NCBI GenBank assembly: GCA_032164245.1
Contig: JAVMKO010000001.1
Span: forward strand, 291,325,041-291,389,040
Direction of reading: 5' to 3'
DNA length: 64,000 nucleotides
From: Sternotherus odoratus
Taxonomy: Eukaryota > Chordata > Testudines > Kinosternidae
Shown here: piece by piece, positions 11,548 through 23,089 of the stretch
Numbering within the stretch: position 1 is the stretch's first letter
How the letters are laid out: every line of letters begins with the position of its first letter
Program-made: the position numbers and the translations under genes
The notes under the pieces: model-generated
Database searches by the model: none
What the model saw: only the letters and a program-made list of their open reading frames with translations
What the model was told of the DNA's origin: nothing

Positions 11548-12164
11548 CAGGGGTGACCAATCTTTTTGGCCTGAAGTCCACATCTGGGAATAGAAATTGT
11601 ATGGTGGGCCATAGATGCTCACGAAATTGGGGTTGGGGTGTAAGAGGGTCTGAGGGCTCTGAGTGGGAGTGCAGGCTTTGGGGTGGGGTCAAAAATGAGG
11701 AGTTCAGGGTGTGGAAGGGGACTCCATGATGGAGTGGAGTGCACAGGGAGTGAGGGCTCCAGCTGGGGAGGCGGGCTCCTGTGTGGGGCTGGGGATGAGG
11801 AGTTTGGGGTGTAAGAGGGTGCTCTGGGCTGGGACCAAGGGGTTCAGAGGATGGGAGGGGGACCAGGACTTGGGCAGGGATTTGGGATATGGATGGGTGA
11901 CTAAAGGGTACAGGTTCTGGGCAGCGCTTAGCTCAAGCAGCTCCCAGAAACAGAGGTCATGTCCCCCCTCCAGCTCCTACACAGAGCTGCAGCCAGGCAA
12001 ACTCTGCATGCTGCCCTTCCTCCAGGCAGCACCCCTGCAGCTCCCCTTGGTTGCAATTCTTGTCCAATGGGAGCTGAGCTTGGGGTGGTGGCAGCATGTA
12101 GAGCTTATGCCCCTGGCTGCCCCTACATGTAGGAGCTGGAAGAGGGCCATGCTGCTGCTTTTTT
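11548..12164. mobile_element. hAT fragment inside CR1
   Basis: The left end CAGGGGTGACCAATCTTTTT is a hAT terminus. The interior is G-rich (repeats of the type GGGGTGTAAGAGGGT), as in the larger hAT copy at 17376-19407. No right terminus is visible before CR1 sequence resumes at about 12165, so a deletion removed the right end together with part of the CR1. Confidence 0.7.
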
Positions 12165-12837
12165 AGAAATTTTAAAATCAGCTGATCCAGATAACTTGCA
12201 TCCAGGAGTTTTAAAAGAGCTGGCTGAGGTGCCTGTTGGACCGTTAATGTTTAGTTTCAATAAGTCTTGCAGCTCTGGGGAAGTTCCAGAAGACTGGAAG
12301 AAAGTCAACATTGTGACAGTTTTCAAAAAGAGTAAACTGGATGACACAATGATATTTTGATACAAAAAGTAGAGTGATTTGAAGTTAACCCATTACACCT
12401 TAAATGGATTAAAAACTGGCTAACTGATAGGTCTCAAAATGTAATTGTAAACAAGAAATCACCATCAACCAGGGTGTGTTTCCAAAAGGATCCTGCGGTG
12501 ATCTGTTCTTGGCCCTACTCTATTTACTATTTTTATCAATGACCTGGAAGAAAACATAAAATCATCACTGGTAAAGTTTGCAGAATAGAAATTGTGGGAG
12601 TGGTAAATAATGAAGAGGACAGATCACTGATTCAGAGCGATCTGGAGCACTTGGTAAACTGAGAGCAAGCAAACAATATGTGCTTTAATATGGCAAAATA
12701 AAAATGTATACATCTAGTAACAAAGAATATAAGCCATATTTACAGAATGGGGAACTTTATCCTGGAAAGCAGTGATTGAAAAAGATTTGGAAGTCATAGT
12801 GGATAATCAGCTGAACATGAGCTCCTAATATAACACT

Positions 12838-12974
12838 TCCACTGGTTGCATCCGACGAAGTGGGTGTTAGCCCACGAAAGCTTATGCTTCAATACTTTAG
12901 TTAGTTTTTAAGGTGCCACAGGACTCTTTGTCACTTCTGCTATTCCAGACTAACACGGCTACCTCTCTGATTCT
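12838..12974 (+). mobile_element. 137 bp retroposon (Penelope-like? family)
   Basis: This insert lies between two perfect 12 bp copies of TAATATAACACT (12826-12837 and 12975-12986). It contains GTGGGTGTTAGCCCAC, then GAAAGCTTATGC, and ends CTAACACGGCTACC plus a short tail. A second copy, truncated on its left, lies at 45605-45721. Long target duplications and left truncation point to target-primed reverse transcription. I know the motif as an abundant dispersed repeat of turtles, but the family name is uncertain; a Penelope-like origin is my inference. Confidence 0.75.
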
Positions 12975-13959
12975 TAATATAACACTGTGGCCAAAAGAGC
13001 TAATGTGATCCTGGGATGCATAAACAGAGGGATCCGAATAGGAGCAGTGGGGTTATTTTACCTCTGTGTTTGGCAGTGGTGTGACTACTGCTGGAATCCT
13101 GTGTCCAGTCTTGGTGCCCACAATTCAAGAAGGGTGTTGCTAAATGGGAGAAGGTTCAGAGAAAGCCATGAGAATAATTAAAGGATTAGGAAGCATGCCT
13201 TTTAGTGATAGACTCAAGGAGCTCGATCTATTTAGTTTAGCAAATAAAAGGTTAAGGGGTGAGTTGATTATATTCTATAAATAGGTACATGGAAACAAAT
13301 ATTTAAGAATGGGCTCTACGATCAAGCATGGAAAGCTATAACACAATCCAATGGCTAGAAGTTGAAGTGAGACAAATTCCAACTGGATACAAGAAGTATT
13401 GTATCCTGAGGGTAATTAACCACCAGAACCACTTATCCAGGGTTGTGGTGGAGTCTCCACCACTGACAATTTTAAAATCAAGATTGGATGTTTTTCTAAC
13501 AGATCTGCTGTGGGAATTATTTTGGGGAAGTTCTAGTCTGATCTCCTGTATAGCATGGATCACAGTGATCCCTTCTGGCCTTGGAATCTATGAAAGTCAC
13601 AGGTCTGCCAAGGAAACAAGAATTGGAAAACAGGTAAGTTTTATGTTTATGCTTTTAGATTCCCAGGTTTTCAATTTTCATTTTAATAGCTGTCTGTCTA
13701 TTTAAACAGAAACACACACTGTGCTCTGTATAGACTGGTAGGTGTTGTAGACTACAAATTCGGAAGAGATTATTGACTAGGAGGAGCTTGTAAATGTTCG
13801 ATGTTACCCAGCAACTGAAGTCAGAGATATCATTTACTGACTCTCTTGAGGAATACTTTGTACATTTACACAATCTTGGTGTTTGCTTGTTCTGTTAGGT
13901 TAACCACCAAAGCCTCAACCTTCTTTATTCAAGATAAGGTGCAGATTTTTAATTGTGAG

Positions 13960-14515
13960 GACATTAGAACAGATTAGCGAGGGATGTGGTAAATTCTTCA
14001 TCACTCTGAGTCTATCAGTAAGACTGGATGTCCTCCTAAGTGTGCTGCACTAGTTCAGCCACAATGATGTAAGAATCACTGGGTGAAATTCTAGGAGTCT
14101 GCGTTATGCATGTCAGACTAAATGATCACATAATGATTGGTGAATAAGTCCCCTGATGGGGAGAAAATACCAGGCACTAAAAAGTGCACTTCAATCTAAC
14201 AGAGAAAGTCAGTACAAGAATTAATGGATGGAAGTCAAATACCGACATTCAAACTAAAAATAAGGCACACATTTTTATCAGTGCAGATGGTAAACGTTTG
14301 GACTAGCCACTAGGGGAATTGGTGGATTCTCCATCCCTTAATGTCTTTATATCAAGACTGGCTGCTTTTCTGGAATCTGTGCTTTAGTAAAACACAAGTT
14401 ATTTTGCTCAACACAGGGGTAATTGGGTAAAATCCTATCATCTGTGTTCTGCAGGCGGTCAGACTGAACTGTTTGGTCCCTGCTGGCACCGAAATCTATA
14501 AATCCCTAATGGTCT
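13960..14515 (+). mobile_element. CR1 3' end fragments
   Basis: Two partial 3' ends appear in succession (about 13960-14130 and 14280-14515), each with GTGGTAAATTCTTCATCACT-like or GGTGGATTCTCCATCCCTTA sequence. The second ends in CACCGAAATCTATAAATC. Both match the C-terminal and 3' UTR region of CR1. They are highly diverged and carry no intact domain. Confidence 0.6.
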
Positions 14516-17082
14516 TAAAAACCTATAGAAGGTGCTGTCCAGTCTTCAGGCAGATGAGCCTGCATATATTTTGGCAAAGGTTAAGTTATGCTTCTTGGTA
14601 TAGTCCTGTAGCCATTGGATATTTCAAATACATTTCCCTGAGAGGATATATAAGATTTAGATACACACGTGCTTGCACACACACAAGTTCAAGTTGTGCA
14701 AGTTGAACACTGTGCTATAAATATATTCTATGTTTCTCTCAGGAACGAAGTATAAACATTTCCAGCAAGTCCACTTAATGGAACTTTCTTTGCCAATTGG
14801 CTCCATCCTCGGTAATGGTTTGAGAAAATATTTTATTTAAGATGGGAAAACGTAAATAGACTCCCAGTCTCTTTCTATGCTCCTGGTGACCCCACAAACT
14901 CTGGGGAAAACCAGGTTTGTTTTATGCTAAGAGTCATTTTTTGTAGGAGCCTCTTGTTCAAATACTGGCATTACATAAGTGCTTCCAGTAAACAGTGGAA
15001 AGGTCTCTGAAGCAGGAGAAAAGAGTTCTTGTCCTGTCAGAAGGGTTATCTGAGAGCTACCCAGGGAGGGAAACTCTTCTGTCATTGTTGCTTGAGGGGC
15101 TGGAAGACATGTAATACTGCCAGGCAACTTCTTGGCTAGTGACAGGCAATTGAGCTTGAAGATCATCCACAGAGAATTGGGGGGGAAGGGGGAGTGTCAG
15201 TAAAACAGAACTTCTCCAACTGCTGGAAAGAGAGCTTGATATTTGTCATGAGGAGGAGATATATCAGCCCATTATATACTGAACCACTCCCCCCCCCCTC
15301 CCCCGGGCTGCTGCTTAGAAGTCTTAGGGAAAGGAGGAAAGGGAAAGACCAGGAATAGAACTGAGTTTAGACTCTCCTTAAACTCTCTGAATGGCAATCT
15401 GATGCAAGATAGGAGAATTGGTGCCTGATAGGAAGTCAGTTGAAAGAGGAGCCTGCTATGTTAATTTAAATGGAATAAATAGGCCAGAGGTGTTAACATA
15501 ACCCGGTCACTGTCCAACACTGAATAGTGTTAAACAAAGTCCAGATTTTGGTATACAGAGATCTCAGCCTGATTAGTAACGTGGCAAACACCATTAAAAA
15601 TCCTTTTAACATTTTATTAGAGAGACAGAAAAGAAGGGAAAACAATTAAAGCATTTGAAATGTAAAGTATGAAGTAAGGATTTCATTTTAACAACATTCC
15701 TTTTCTCTTTCCCTTTAGCTGGAGAGAGGTTTTAGAAGGAAATGACAGTCTTTTAGATGGCGTCAGATGACAAGAACTGTCTTTTGGGGGGGGGGGGGGG
15801 AAGGTAACTGAGATGAGCTGGAGCTGTTAAAGTCTGATCCCATTTCATCTTAGCTGGTGTTTGGGATTCAGCTGGAATCAGTAGAGGCGGTAACGTCATC
15901 TGGGTGCCTCTCTCTGGCCTGGTCCGGACATCTCTTAGGATTAAGATGAAGAAGGTCCAGCATCCCAGGAAACGCAGGGGTTGCAGCCATGATGGTGAAG
16001 CTCACTCCAGTAGCCCTTGTCTGTTCTTATCATTCCCCCCTTCCCCCAAAGTCTCTTTCTTTAAGGACCCAAAAGGGAGTGCTGGGTGGAATAGTCCATC
16101 ACCTCATTATTTTGTTCATTAGTTAAACCTAATACCCCAACACACCAATTTTCATTAATTAATGTCCAATTCCACATCTTCTCTCCTTACCAAGCATGAG
16201 TTTAACATAGTGCTTGAGTTATATCCTTTGTGTTTGGACTAATTCAGTCCATCTCTCTTTCGTACCTTTTCCCATCAGCATTTAATTACTCTGACATTTT
16301 ATGAACTTTCACATACTTTTTTACAGTTGAAGTGACAATTAGGGTAAATTTATAGGCCCAGTTATCACAACATAATAGCAGCAAGGGAAGAACTTGCTGA
16401 AAAGGGTCTGCAGGGGTTTCTTTGGATGGTGGAGATTGCCTTTTCACCATGGGTGCTGTGCTAAGGAACAAATTGGCTTGGGAATAACTGAGGCAGCCCT
16501 GCCCCAAATTCACTCCCTGCTTGCCAAGGGTGCATTAGTCTCAGCAGCCCATACAGGAAAACTAGGATGAAACAAAAAACCTGCAGATGGCTGCAGTAGG
16601 GGAGGCAACAGCAGTATACAGCTCGTCAATTTAACAGCCGAGCCTTGCAGAGATAGGCCAGTGCACTACTGGCCTTTAAACCAGGAAGGCTGAGGTTAGT
16701 AGATATCTATAACCTACAAGGTAAATGTTTGCCCATCCAAAACCACAGCCCTCCAAAGCAACATCTACACTGGAATAAAAGACCTCCACCCACCCATTTT
16801 CCTCTGTGGATGCTTTATCCCCAGAGCACCCATAGAGTTGGCACTTATGATGTGGCTCACAGTCCCCAGAAAGGAAAAGCAGGAAGGGAGGCTGCTGCTA
16901 ACATTCACTCCTGAGGAGTGCAGAAGGGAGGGTTGGTTACAACTGACAGACGATGCCTGGAATTTATGGGAGGAAGAGGGGGAGTGAAAGGCACCCCAGA
17001 GGAAGAGGCCTGAGTCTCCAAATGGGGGGGGGGGGATGGGTTATACCTCTGTGGGTCTGCTGGGTGGTATCAACTTCCAATC
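14516..17082. other. Unassigned, possibly partly LTR-derived
   Basis: No gene was recognised. The segment 15480-16280 has features seen in antisense LTRs (inverted polyadenylation-like AAACATTTTATTAG near 15605) but no paired ends. A 15 bp G run lies at 15786-15800 and another at about 17025. Open frames are short and unrelated to known families. Confidence 0.35.
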
Positions 17083-17375
17083 TAATAGCATTCTTTGATA
17101 GGGTAACAAGCCTTGTGGATGGGAGGAAGTGGTAGACATAGCATATCTTGACTTTAGTAAGGCTTTTGATAGTCTCAAATGACCTTTTCGTAAACAAACT
17201 AGTGAAATACAACCTAGATGGAGCTATTTTAAGGTAGTGCATAACCAATTGGAAGACCGTTCCCAGAGACTAGTTATCAGTGGTTCACAGTCAAGCTGGA
17301 AGGTCATTGACTAGGATTCCACAGGATTCAGTTCTGTTCAAAGTCTTCATGAATGATTTAGATAATGGCATAGAG

Positions 17376-19407
17376 CAGGGATCAGCAACCTTTCAAAAGC
17401 GGTGTGGCGAGTCTTCACTTATTCACTCTAATTTAAGGTTTCGCATGCCGGTAATACATTTTAAAGTTTTTTCGAAGGTCTCTTTCTGTAAGTCTATATA
17501 TTAAATAACTAAACTATTGTCGTAGGTAAGGTAAACAAAGTTTTCAGAATGTTTAAGAAGCTTCATTTAAAAAATTAAATTAAAATGATGATCTTATGCC
17601 ACTGTTAGGGCAACCTCAGTTTCCCTTGCTCCTTCTCACCATGTATTCTTCCTCACCAGCAATCACATAGTTAAACTCCCAAGGGTTGTAAATCATTCGC
17701 TTGAGGCTTTAGAAGTTCAGTGCAATAGTGCTTGACAACAGGTTGTTTATGTACTGTTATCTATACCGAGAATGTGACCTTGCCTAAACAATTACAGTCT
17801 GTAGGCCTCACTAGATGAGCTAATGTGTTCTATCTCCAGATTGCATTATATGTATGTAACGACTTTGCTAGAGAACGAATAGACTCTTATTCATAAGCTT
17901 GTTGGCATCATGTAAGCTTTCTCAAGGTCCACACACCAGGTGCCTCAAGAGGGCACTGACCTAGGATTGATGTTAAGGGTTTGCTGATGCGCATGCTTCA
18001 AGTAGGTCTTTCCCTCCCTCCACCCATTCCCCCTCCCCTTTGAATATACTCTATCAACGTTTGCTTGGTACTGATAATAAACGGAGCTGCTGCTAACCCC
18101 CTTTCTTGACCAAGAGGAGGGTGCCTCAGTTTCCCCTTTGATGAAAGTTGAGTTGTGCGTTTCTTCAATGGTCTCTGACAGCTTGTGAGCGACTTGCCTC
18201 AACTCCGCCACAGCAATCCGGAGTGTAAAGGTAAGAGGGAGAGACGGGCCATTAATCTTCCCCGACACCACCAGCCTGGGGTTCCATTCACCTAGGCCGG
18301 CAGCAGGCTGAGAGGGGCCTGCGGCCAGAACCCCAGACCTGCAGCAGGCTCAGCCTCTCAGCCCACTGCTGGCCTGGGGTTCTATCCGCCGACTCCTGCC
18401 AGCTGGGATCCTGGCTGCCAGCCCTGCTCAGCCCACTGCCAGTCTGAGGTCCCATCCCTGCCCACATAGAGTGGGTACCTACCTTCTCCCTGGTTCTGGC
18501 CCATTCTCTTCCTCTGTCTGCACTGCACTGAGGGTGGGAGTGCACTGAGCCCAGGGCTGGGGGTGAAGGAGCAGGCTAGGGATTGGGGTGTAGGGTCTGG
18601 CCAGGAGCTAGAATGAGGGAGGGGCCTCAAGGTTGGGCAATACATTTGGGTGTGGAGCACTTATCTGGGCAGCTCCCATTTGGTGTGAGGGGTGCAGGTG
18701 GGAATGGGGGGGGGTCTGCAGGAGCTCGTTTGGTGTTCAGGCGGGAGTGTGGATGTGGGGCCTCCAAGAGTCAGGGTGTGTGTGAAGGGGCTGCAAAGGG
18801 TCAGGACAGAGGGCTGGGTGTGTGTGTTTGTGAAGGGGCTGCAGGGGTCAGAGACGAGGCCTGTGGGGTGTCAAAATCAGGACAGAGGGCTTTGGGGGGG
18901 TGCAGGGGCCAGGGCAGGGGCCTGAGGGGTGTGGGAGGTGCCAAAGTCAGGGCAGAGGGATGGATGTGTGTGAGGGGGCTGCAGGGATCAGGGCAGGGGC
19001 CTGGGAGTGCCCACGGCAGGGGGATGGAGGGGGTATGCAACTATTCCAACCCCTTCCCCAAGGCCCTTCCCCCCTCTTCCCTGGAGCAGTCCTGCAGCTC
19101 CGTTCCGTTCTAATTTCCCCCCCTCCCTTGCAAGGGCCAGCAGCTGATTGGCCAGCAGGGAGGAAGAGGAAGAGGGGCAGAACCCAGCAGGCTGTGGGAG
19201 ATTCCTGGGAGCCTGCAGCAGCAGCTGGCAGCACAGGCTTCTTTCCCAGCAGGGGTGGTGGTGGGGGCGGAGAAGAGTGGGGCAGGATTTTTAACAGCAT
19301 GCTGCATGCCTGCCAGGCAGCCACATGTGCTGTTAAAAAAACAACAACAACAACAACACAGATTGCATGCCATGTTTGGCACGCATGCCATAGGTTGCTG
19401 ACCCCTG
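17376..19407. mobile_element. hAT element inserted in CR1
   Basis: The ends are CAGGGATCAGCAACCT and AGGTTGCTGACCCCTG, perfect inverted repeats except for single bases. A perfect 8 bp duplication GCATAGAG flanks it (17368-17375 and 19408-19415), and the CR1 reading continues across it. The interior after 18268 is G-rich and simple, with open frames that are not recognisable as transposase. An LTR lies inside at 17603-18267. Without that LTR the element is about 1.37 kb and non-autonomous. Confidence 0.95.
17603..18267 (+). mobile_element. Solo LTR inside the hAT element
   Basis: It begins TGTTAGGG and ends CCCCGACA, the TG...CA ends of a retroviral-type LTR. A 4 bp duplication CCAC flanks it (17599-17602 and 18268-18271). 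AATAAA occurs at about 18077 in the plus sense, which suggests plus orientation. Only one LTR and no internal region are present, so it is a solo LTR left by recombination of an old endogenous retrovirus or similar element. Confidence 0.8.
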
Positions 19408-19505
19408 GCATAGAGATACACTGAAACTTTTCGGACAATACCAAGCTGGGATGGGTTACAAGTGCTTTGGAGGATAAGATTAAAATTCAAAAGGATCTGG
19501 ATGAC

Positions 19506-20580
19506 TGTGACGGTGCTGTTCCTGGTGGGACCCAAATGAGAGTGCCAAGTCAGGACAAATTGCTTCACACAGGGCAGTTACAGCCCAAAGCTGGGGTTTC
19601 TCCACCTTTAAGGCAAACCAAACCAGCCAAACAGAAAAGACTTTGGTTTTGCCCCACTGGCTAGCCACAAGTCACACCAGCAATTCCCTTAAACACTCCA
19701 GTTTCCCAGTCTCACCACCAGCAGCCACTCATTCTGGGGACAAATGATTATGAAAACCAATACCCCAATAAAAGAAAAATGGTTCTCCCAATTCCAAAGA
19801 ATCAGGCCCCAGACCTAGGTTAATACACAAATCAGATCTTACCCACAAATCATGCTGTTGCCAATCCTTTAGAATCTAAAATCTAAAAGTTTATTCATAA
19901 AAGGGAAAAAAAAGATAGGTGAAGGTTAGAAATGGTTAAAGGAAATCAATTACATGCAGTAATGGCAAAGTTCTTGGTTTAGGCCTGCATCAGTGGCAGA
20001 ACTCCAGGTTCAAATCAAAGTCTCTGGAATACATCCACAGCTGGGATGGGTAATCAGACCCTTGTTTCAAGCTTCTGTGTATAACAAAAGTTCCTCCAGA
20101 GTAAGAAGGATGACTGAAAACAAAATGGAGATCAGACATCAGTCTTTTATAGTCTTTCCAGGTACAGGAATTCTCTTTGTCCTTTGCCATGGAAACTTAT
20201 AGCAAAATGGAGTTTTGAGTCACACGGGCAATCCCTGCCCCCTTGCTAAGACACAGGATGTGTCTGCCTTCTCTTAATGGGTCCATTGTGTAGCTGATGG
20301 TTCTTAATGGGCCATCAAGCAGGCTAGGCAGAGCTAAACAGCAACTTGTCTGGGATGTCATCCAGAAGCAGAGCACAAGTTTGAGATACAGACATTATAT
20401 AGCCAACATTCATAACTTTAACTACAAAAATGATACACACATACAGATAGCATAATCAGCAAACCATAACCTGGTCTTAGACACCTTATATGACCTCCGT
20501 TACATAAGATTTGGTGCCCCTACAGGACATTGGTTGCACCAATGATCCATATGATCCCAGATTATTTCAGTAATGTGACA
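19506..20580. mobile_element. Probable solo LTR inside CR1
   Basis: CR1 coding sequence stops at GATGAC and resumes at ACAGAGAAATGG. The inserted stretch begins TGTGACGGTGCTG and ends AATGTGACA. It can be read either as an LTR with TG...CA ends (19506-20580) or as an insert of 19512-20573 with a 6 bp duplication TGTGAC. It encodes nothing recognisable. Confidence 0.7.
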
Positions 20581-20739
20581 ACAGAGAAATGGTCTGAAGT
20601 CAACAGGATGAAATTCGATATGGACAAATCCAAAGTACTCCATTTAGGAAGGAACAATCAGTTGCACACATACAAAATGAGAAATGATTGCCTTGGAAGA
20701 AGTACTGGATAAAGGGATCTGAGGATCATAGTGCATCAG

Positions 20740-21771
20740 TGTAGTGAGGTACTTTGGATTTTGCAAGACAAGCCACACACACATGGTTAAGTAAATAAAG
20801 TAAGTGAGTTTATTGGAAGGTCCCGGTCCTCAGCGCTGAGAGGGCTTATCAGATCAGCGCGACCGCAGAAGGAGTACCCGGCTCTTCGGAGCAGTAGCCG
20901 GGAAGGAAAAAAGCCCACGAGCAAATACGGGAGTGGGCTTAAGTACACTCACACATTTGTATCTCATACATACTTATGTCTCATTAATAGCAAGCAACAA
21001 GCTGATTGGTTAACACTTGTTGGTTACGCAGTCCTGCCTTAGTTTCCCCATTTGGCAGGGGTCTCAAACTCAAATGACCACGAGGGCCGCATGAGGACTA
21101 GTGCACTGGCTCGAGGGCCGCACCACTGACACACACACATACCCTCGCTGCCCCGGCTGTGCCCCCACTCCACCCCTTCCATGAGGACTAGTGCACTGGC
21201 CCGAGGGCCGCACCACTGACACACACCCCGCCCTTGCTGCCCCGGCTCCACCCCCACTCGACCCCTTCCAAGAGGTCCCACCCCTGCCCCACCTCCTCCT
21301 CTGAGCACGCAGCTCCCCATTCCCTCCTGGAAAGCACTAGGCACCACCAACAGCTGTTTGGCAAACAAAGCAAGAGCAATCTAGGAAGTCCAGAGCTAGA
21401 AACATACGAGGCCCAGCCAGGCAGCAGAGAAGCCTCCACTTCTGGCCCCTCCGTCCTGCAAACTGCTATGGGAGGGACCGGGGGGGGGGGGGGGGCACCA
21501 GGAAGCTTGGCGGGCCGCAGGGAAGGGCTTTGCGGGCCGCATGTGGCCCCCGGGCCGCATGTTTGAGACCCCTGCTATTTGGTTTCCCACGCATTCATTC
21601 TCACACAGACGGGGTAAACACTCATGCAGCTGGGAACTGGTTCCCAAACACACAGATAACAGCAAGGTCATTCTCAGATAATACCACCATTATGCACTCT
21701 CCTGGAGTTGACCTAGAAGCGTAACTGCACTTCCTAGAGATTGCCCGTCACAATGTCTTCCGGTCCTAACA
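20740..21771 (-). mobile_element. Solo LTR inside CR1, minus orientation
   Basis: The ends are TGTAGTGAGG and TCCTAACA (on the minus strand TGTTAGGA...CTACA). A perfect 5 bp duplication ATCAG flanks it (20735-20739 and 21772-21776), and CR1 continues on both sides. On the minus strand a polyadenylation signal CAATAAAC at about 20815 lies near the expected 3' end, supporting minus orientation. A hAT (21056-21574) is inserted within it. There is no internal retroviral sequence. Confidence 0.9.
21056..21574. mobile_element. hAT element inside the LTR, 519 bp
   Basis: The ends CAGGGGTCTCAAACTC and GTTTGAGACCCCTG are inverted repeats. The flanking 8 bp are CCATTTGG (21048-21055) and CTATTTGG (21575-21582), matching at 7 of 8. 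The interior includes a tandem pair containing CATGAGGACTAGTGCACTGG, GGGCCGC motifs and a 17 bp G run at 21480-21496. It has no transposase. Confidence 0.93.
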
Positions 21772-22351
21772 ATCAGAAACTAAATATGAGTCAACAGTGT
21801 AATTTTAAAAAAGAAAACATAATTCTGGGATATATTAGCAGGTGTATTGTAAGCAAGACATGAAAAGTAATTCTTCCACCCTACTTCATTCTGTTTAAGC
21901 CTCAACTGGAGCATTGTGTCCAGTTCTGAGCATCCCATTTCAGGAAAGATGGACAAATTGGAGAAAGTCCAGGGAAGAGCAACAAATATTAAATATCTAG
22001 AAAACATGACCTATGAGGGAAGATTGAAACAATTGGCTTTGTTTAGTCTGGAGAAAAGAAGGCCGAGAGGGGACATAACAGTTTTCAAGTACATGAAAGA
22101 TTGTTACAAGGAGGAGGGATAAAAATTGTTTTCCTTAATCTCCGAGGATAGGACAAGAAGCAATGGGCTTAAACTGCAGCAAGAGAGTTTTGAAACTAGG
22201 AAAAATTTCCTAACTGTCAGGGTGGTTAAGCACTGGAATAAATTACCTAGGGAAATTATGGAATCTCCATCACTGGAGATTTTTAAGAGCAGGTTAGACA
22301 AATACCTATCAGGGATGGTCTAGAATACGTAGTCCTGCAATTGTATGATTC

Positions 22352-23089
22352 CAAATAGGGGGTAGCAGGGACGGTCTCATGCTCACAGATTCCCAAAGCG
22401 TTACTGTGAGGGACTTGGCCCAGGAGGGGGGACACAGATCATCATTCGGACTGGAGCAAGGCCACAGCAACCCAAGGGGCTAGAGATGCCCTGACAGATG
22501 CTTGCAACCAACACATCACTCACAGCACAGATTGTTGCTACTTGCCATTCCCTCCTCCTGTGGCTTCCTGAAGGACTGGGGAGGCCAGCAAAGCCCTCAG
22601 GTGGGCCAAACAGCTTTAGCACCTGCACATATGGCCCTTGAAAGGTCTTGACTGGAGAGAGGGAGCTAAGGTAAGTCTGCATGGTTCACGCACAGTTCAC
22701 CTGTAGTGCCTCCTGGTGGGAAGGAGAGCAGCATGGTCTTCCTGTCAGCCCTGTTGTTCAGGGCTAATTCATTGCTCACATTCTCCAGAAATGACCTGAC
22801 AGACTGCTGCATTGTATCACCATAAGATGCACCGCTAGATCAATGAAACAGCTCCCACTCCTTGGTGGAACCAGGATCTGAGCTCAGGCAGAAGCAGCAA
22901 TCTGTAGTTCTCTTCCTCCCACCTTGTGGGCTGCACAGCCTGAATCCCTGAGGCCTCAGACAAAGCTCCTCTTCTCTCTCACATTATTTATTCCTTTCTT
23001 CCTTCATCATTGACTTCATGTCTTAAGCAATCTCCTTTTAAATGTTATTTATTAGTTTTTCCACATTAAGTAAACACAATTAAAAATAA
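22352..23089. other. Unassigned sequence
   Basis: No gene or repeat was identified between the CR1 end and the LTR. Confidence 0.35.

Larger units (their letters stand above)
11228..13603 (+). mobile_element. CR1 LINE, decayed, with two insertions
   Basis: Translated pieces run in CR1 order. An endonuclease segment at 11280-11545 contains TETWWDDSHNWNV and GVDVCYRPPN, as in the CR1 EN domain. From about 12165 the reverse transcriptase region follows, and a 3' part with the NFKIRLD-like block runs to about 13600. Many stops and frameshifts show it is dead. The part between endonuclease and reverse transcriptase is missing. It is interrupted by a hAT fragment (11548-12164) and a 137 bp retroposon (12838-12974). 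Confidence 0.85.
17083..22351 (+). mobile_element. CR1 LINE broken by three insertions
   Basis: CR1 pieces lie at 17083-17375, 19408-19505, 20581-20739 and 21772-22351, in the same strand and correct order. The first contains YLDFSKAFD from the reverse transcriptase. The second carries the remnant of the FADD active site, reading FSDNTKLG at 19428-19451, so the second catalytic Asp is lost. The third has MKFDMDKSKVLHLGR. The last is the C-terminal part and 3' end. The insertions are a hAT with an LTR inside it, an LTR, and an LTR with a hAT inside it. Confidence 0.9.

Noticed and set aside
18583..19424. Plus-strand frames of 174-176 codons
   Set aside because: They lie in the G-rich interior of a hAT element and resemble no transposase.
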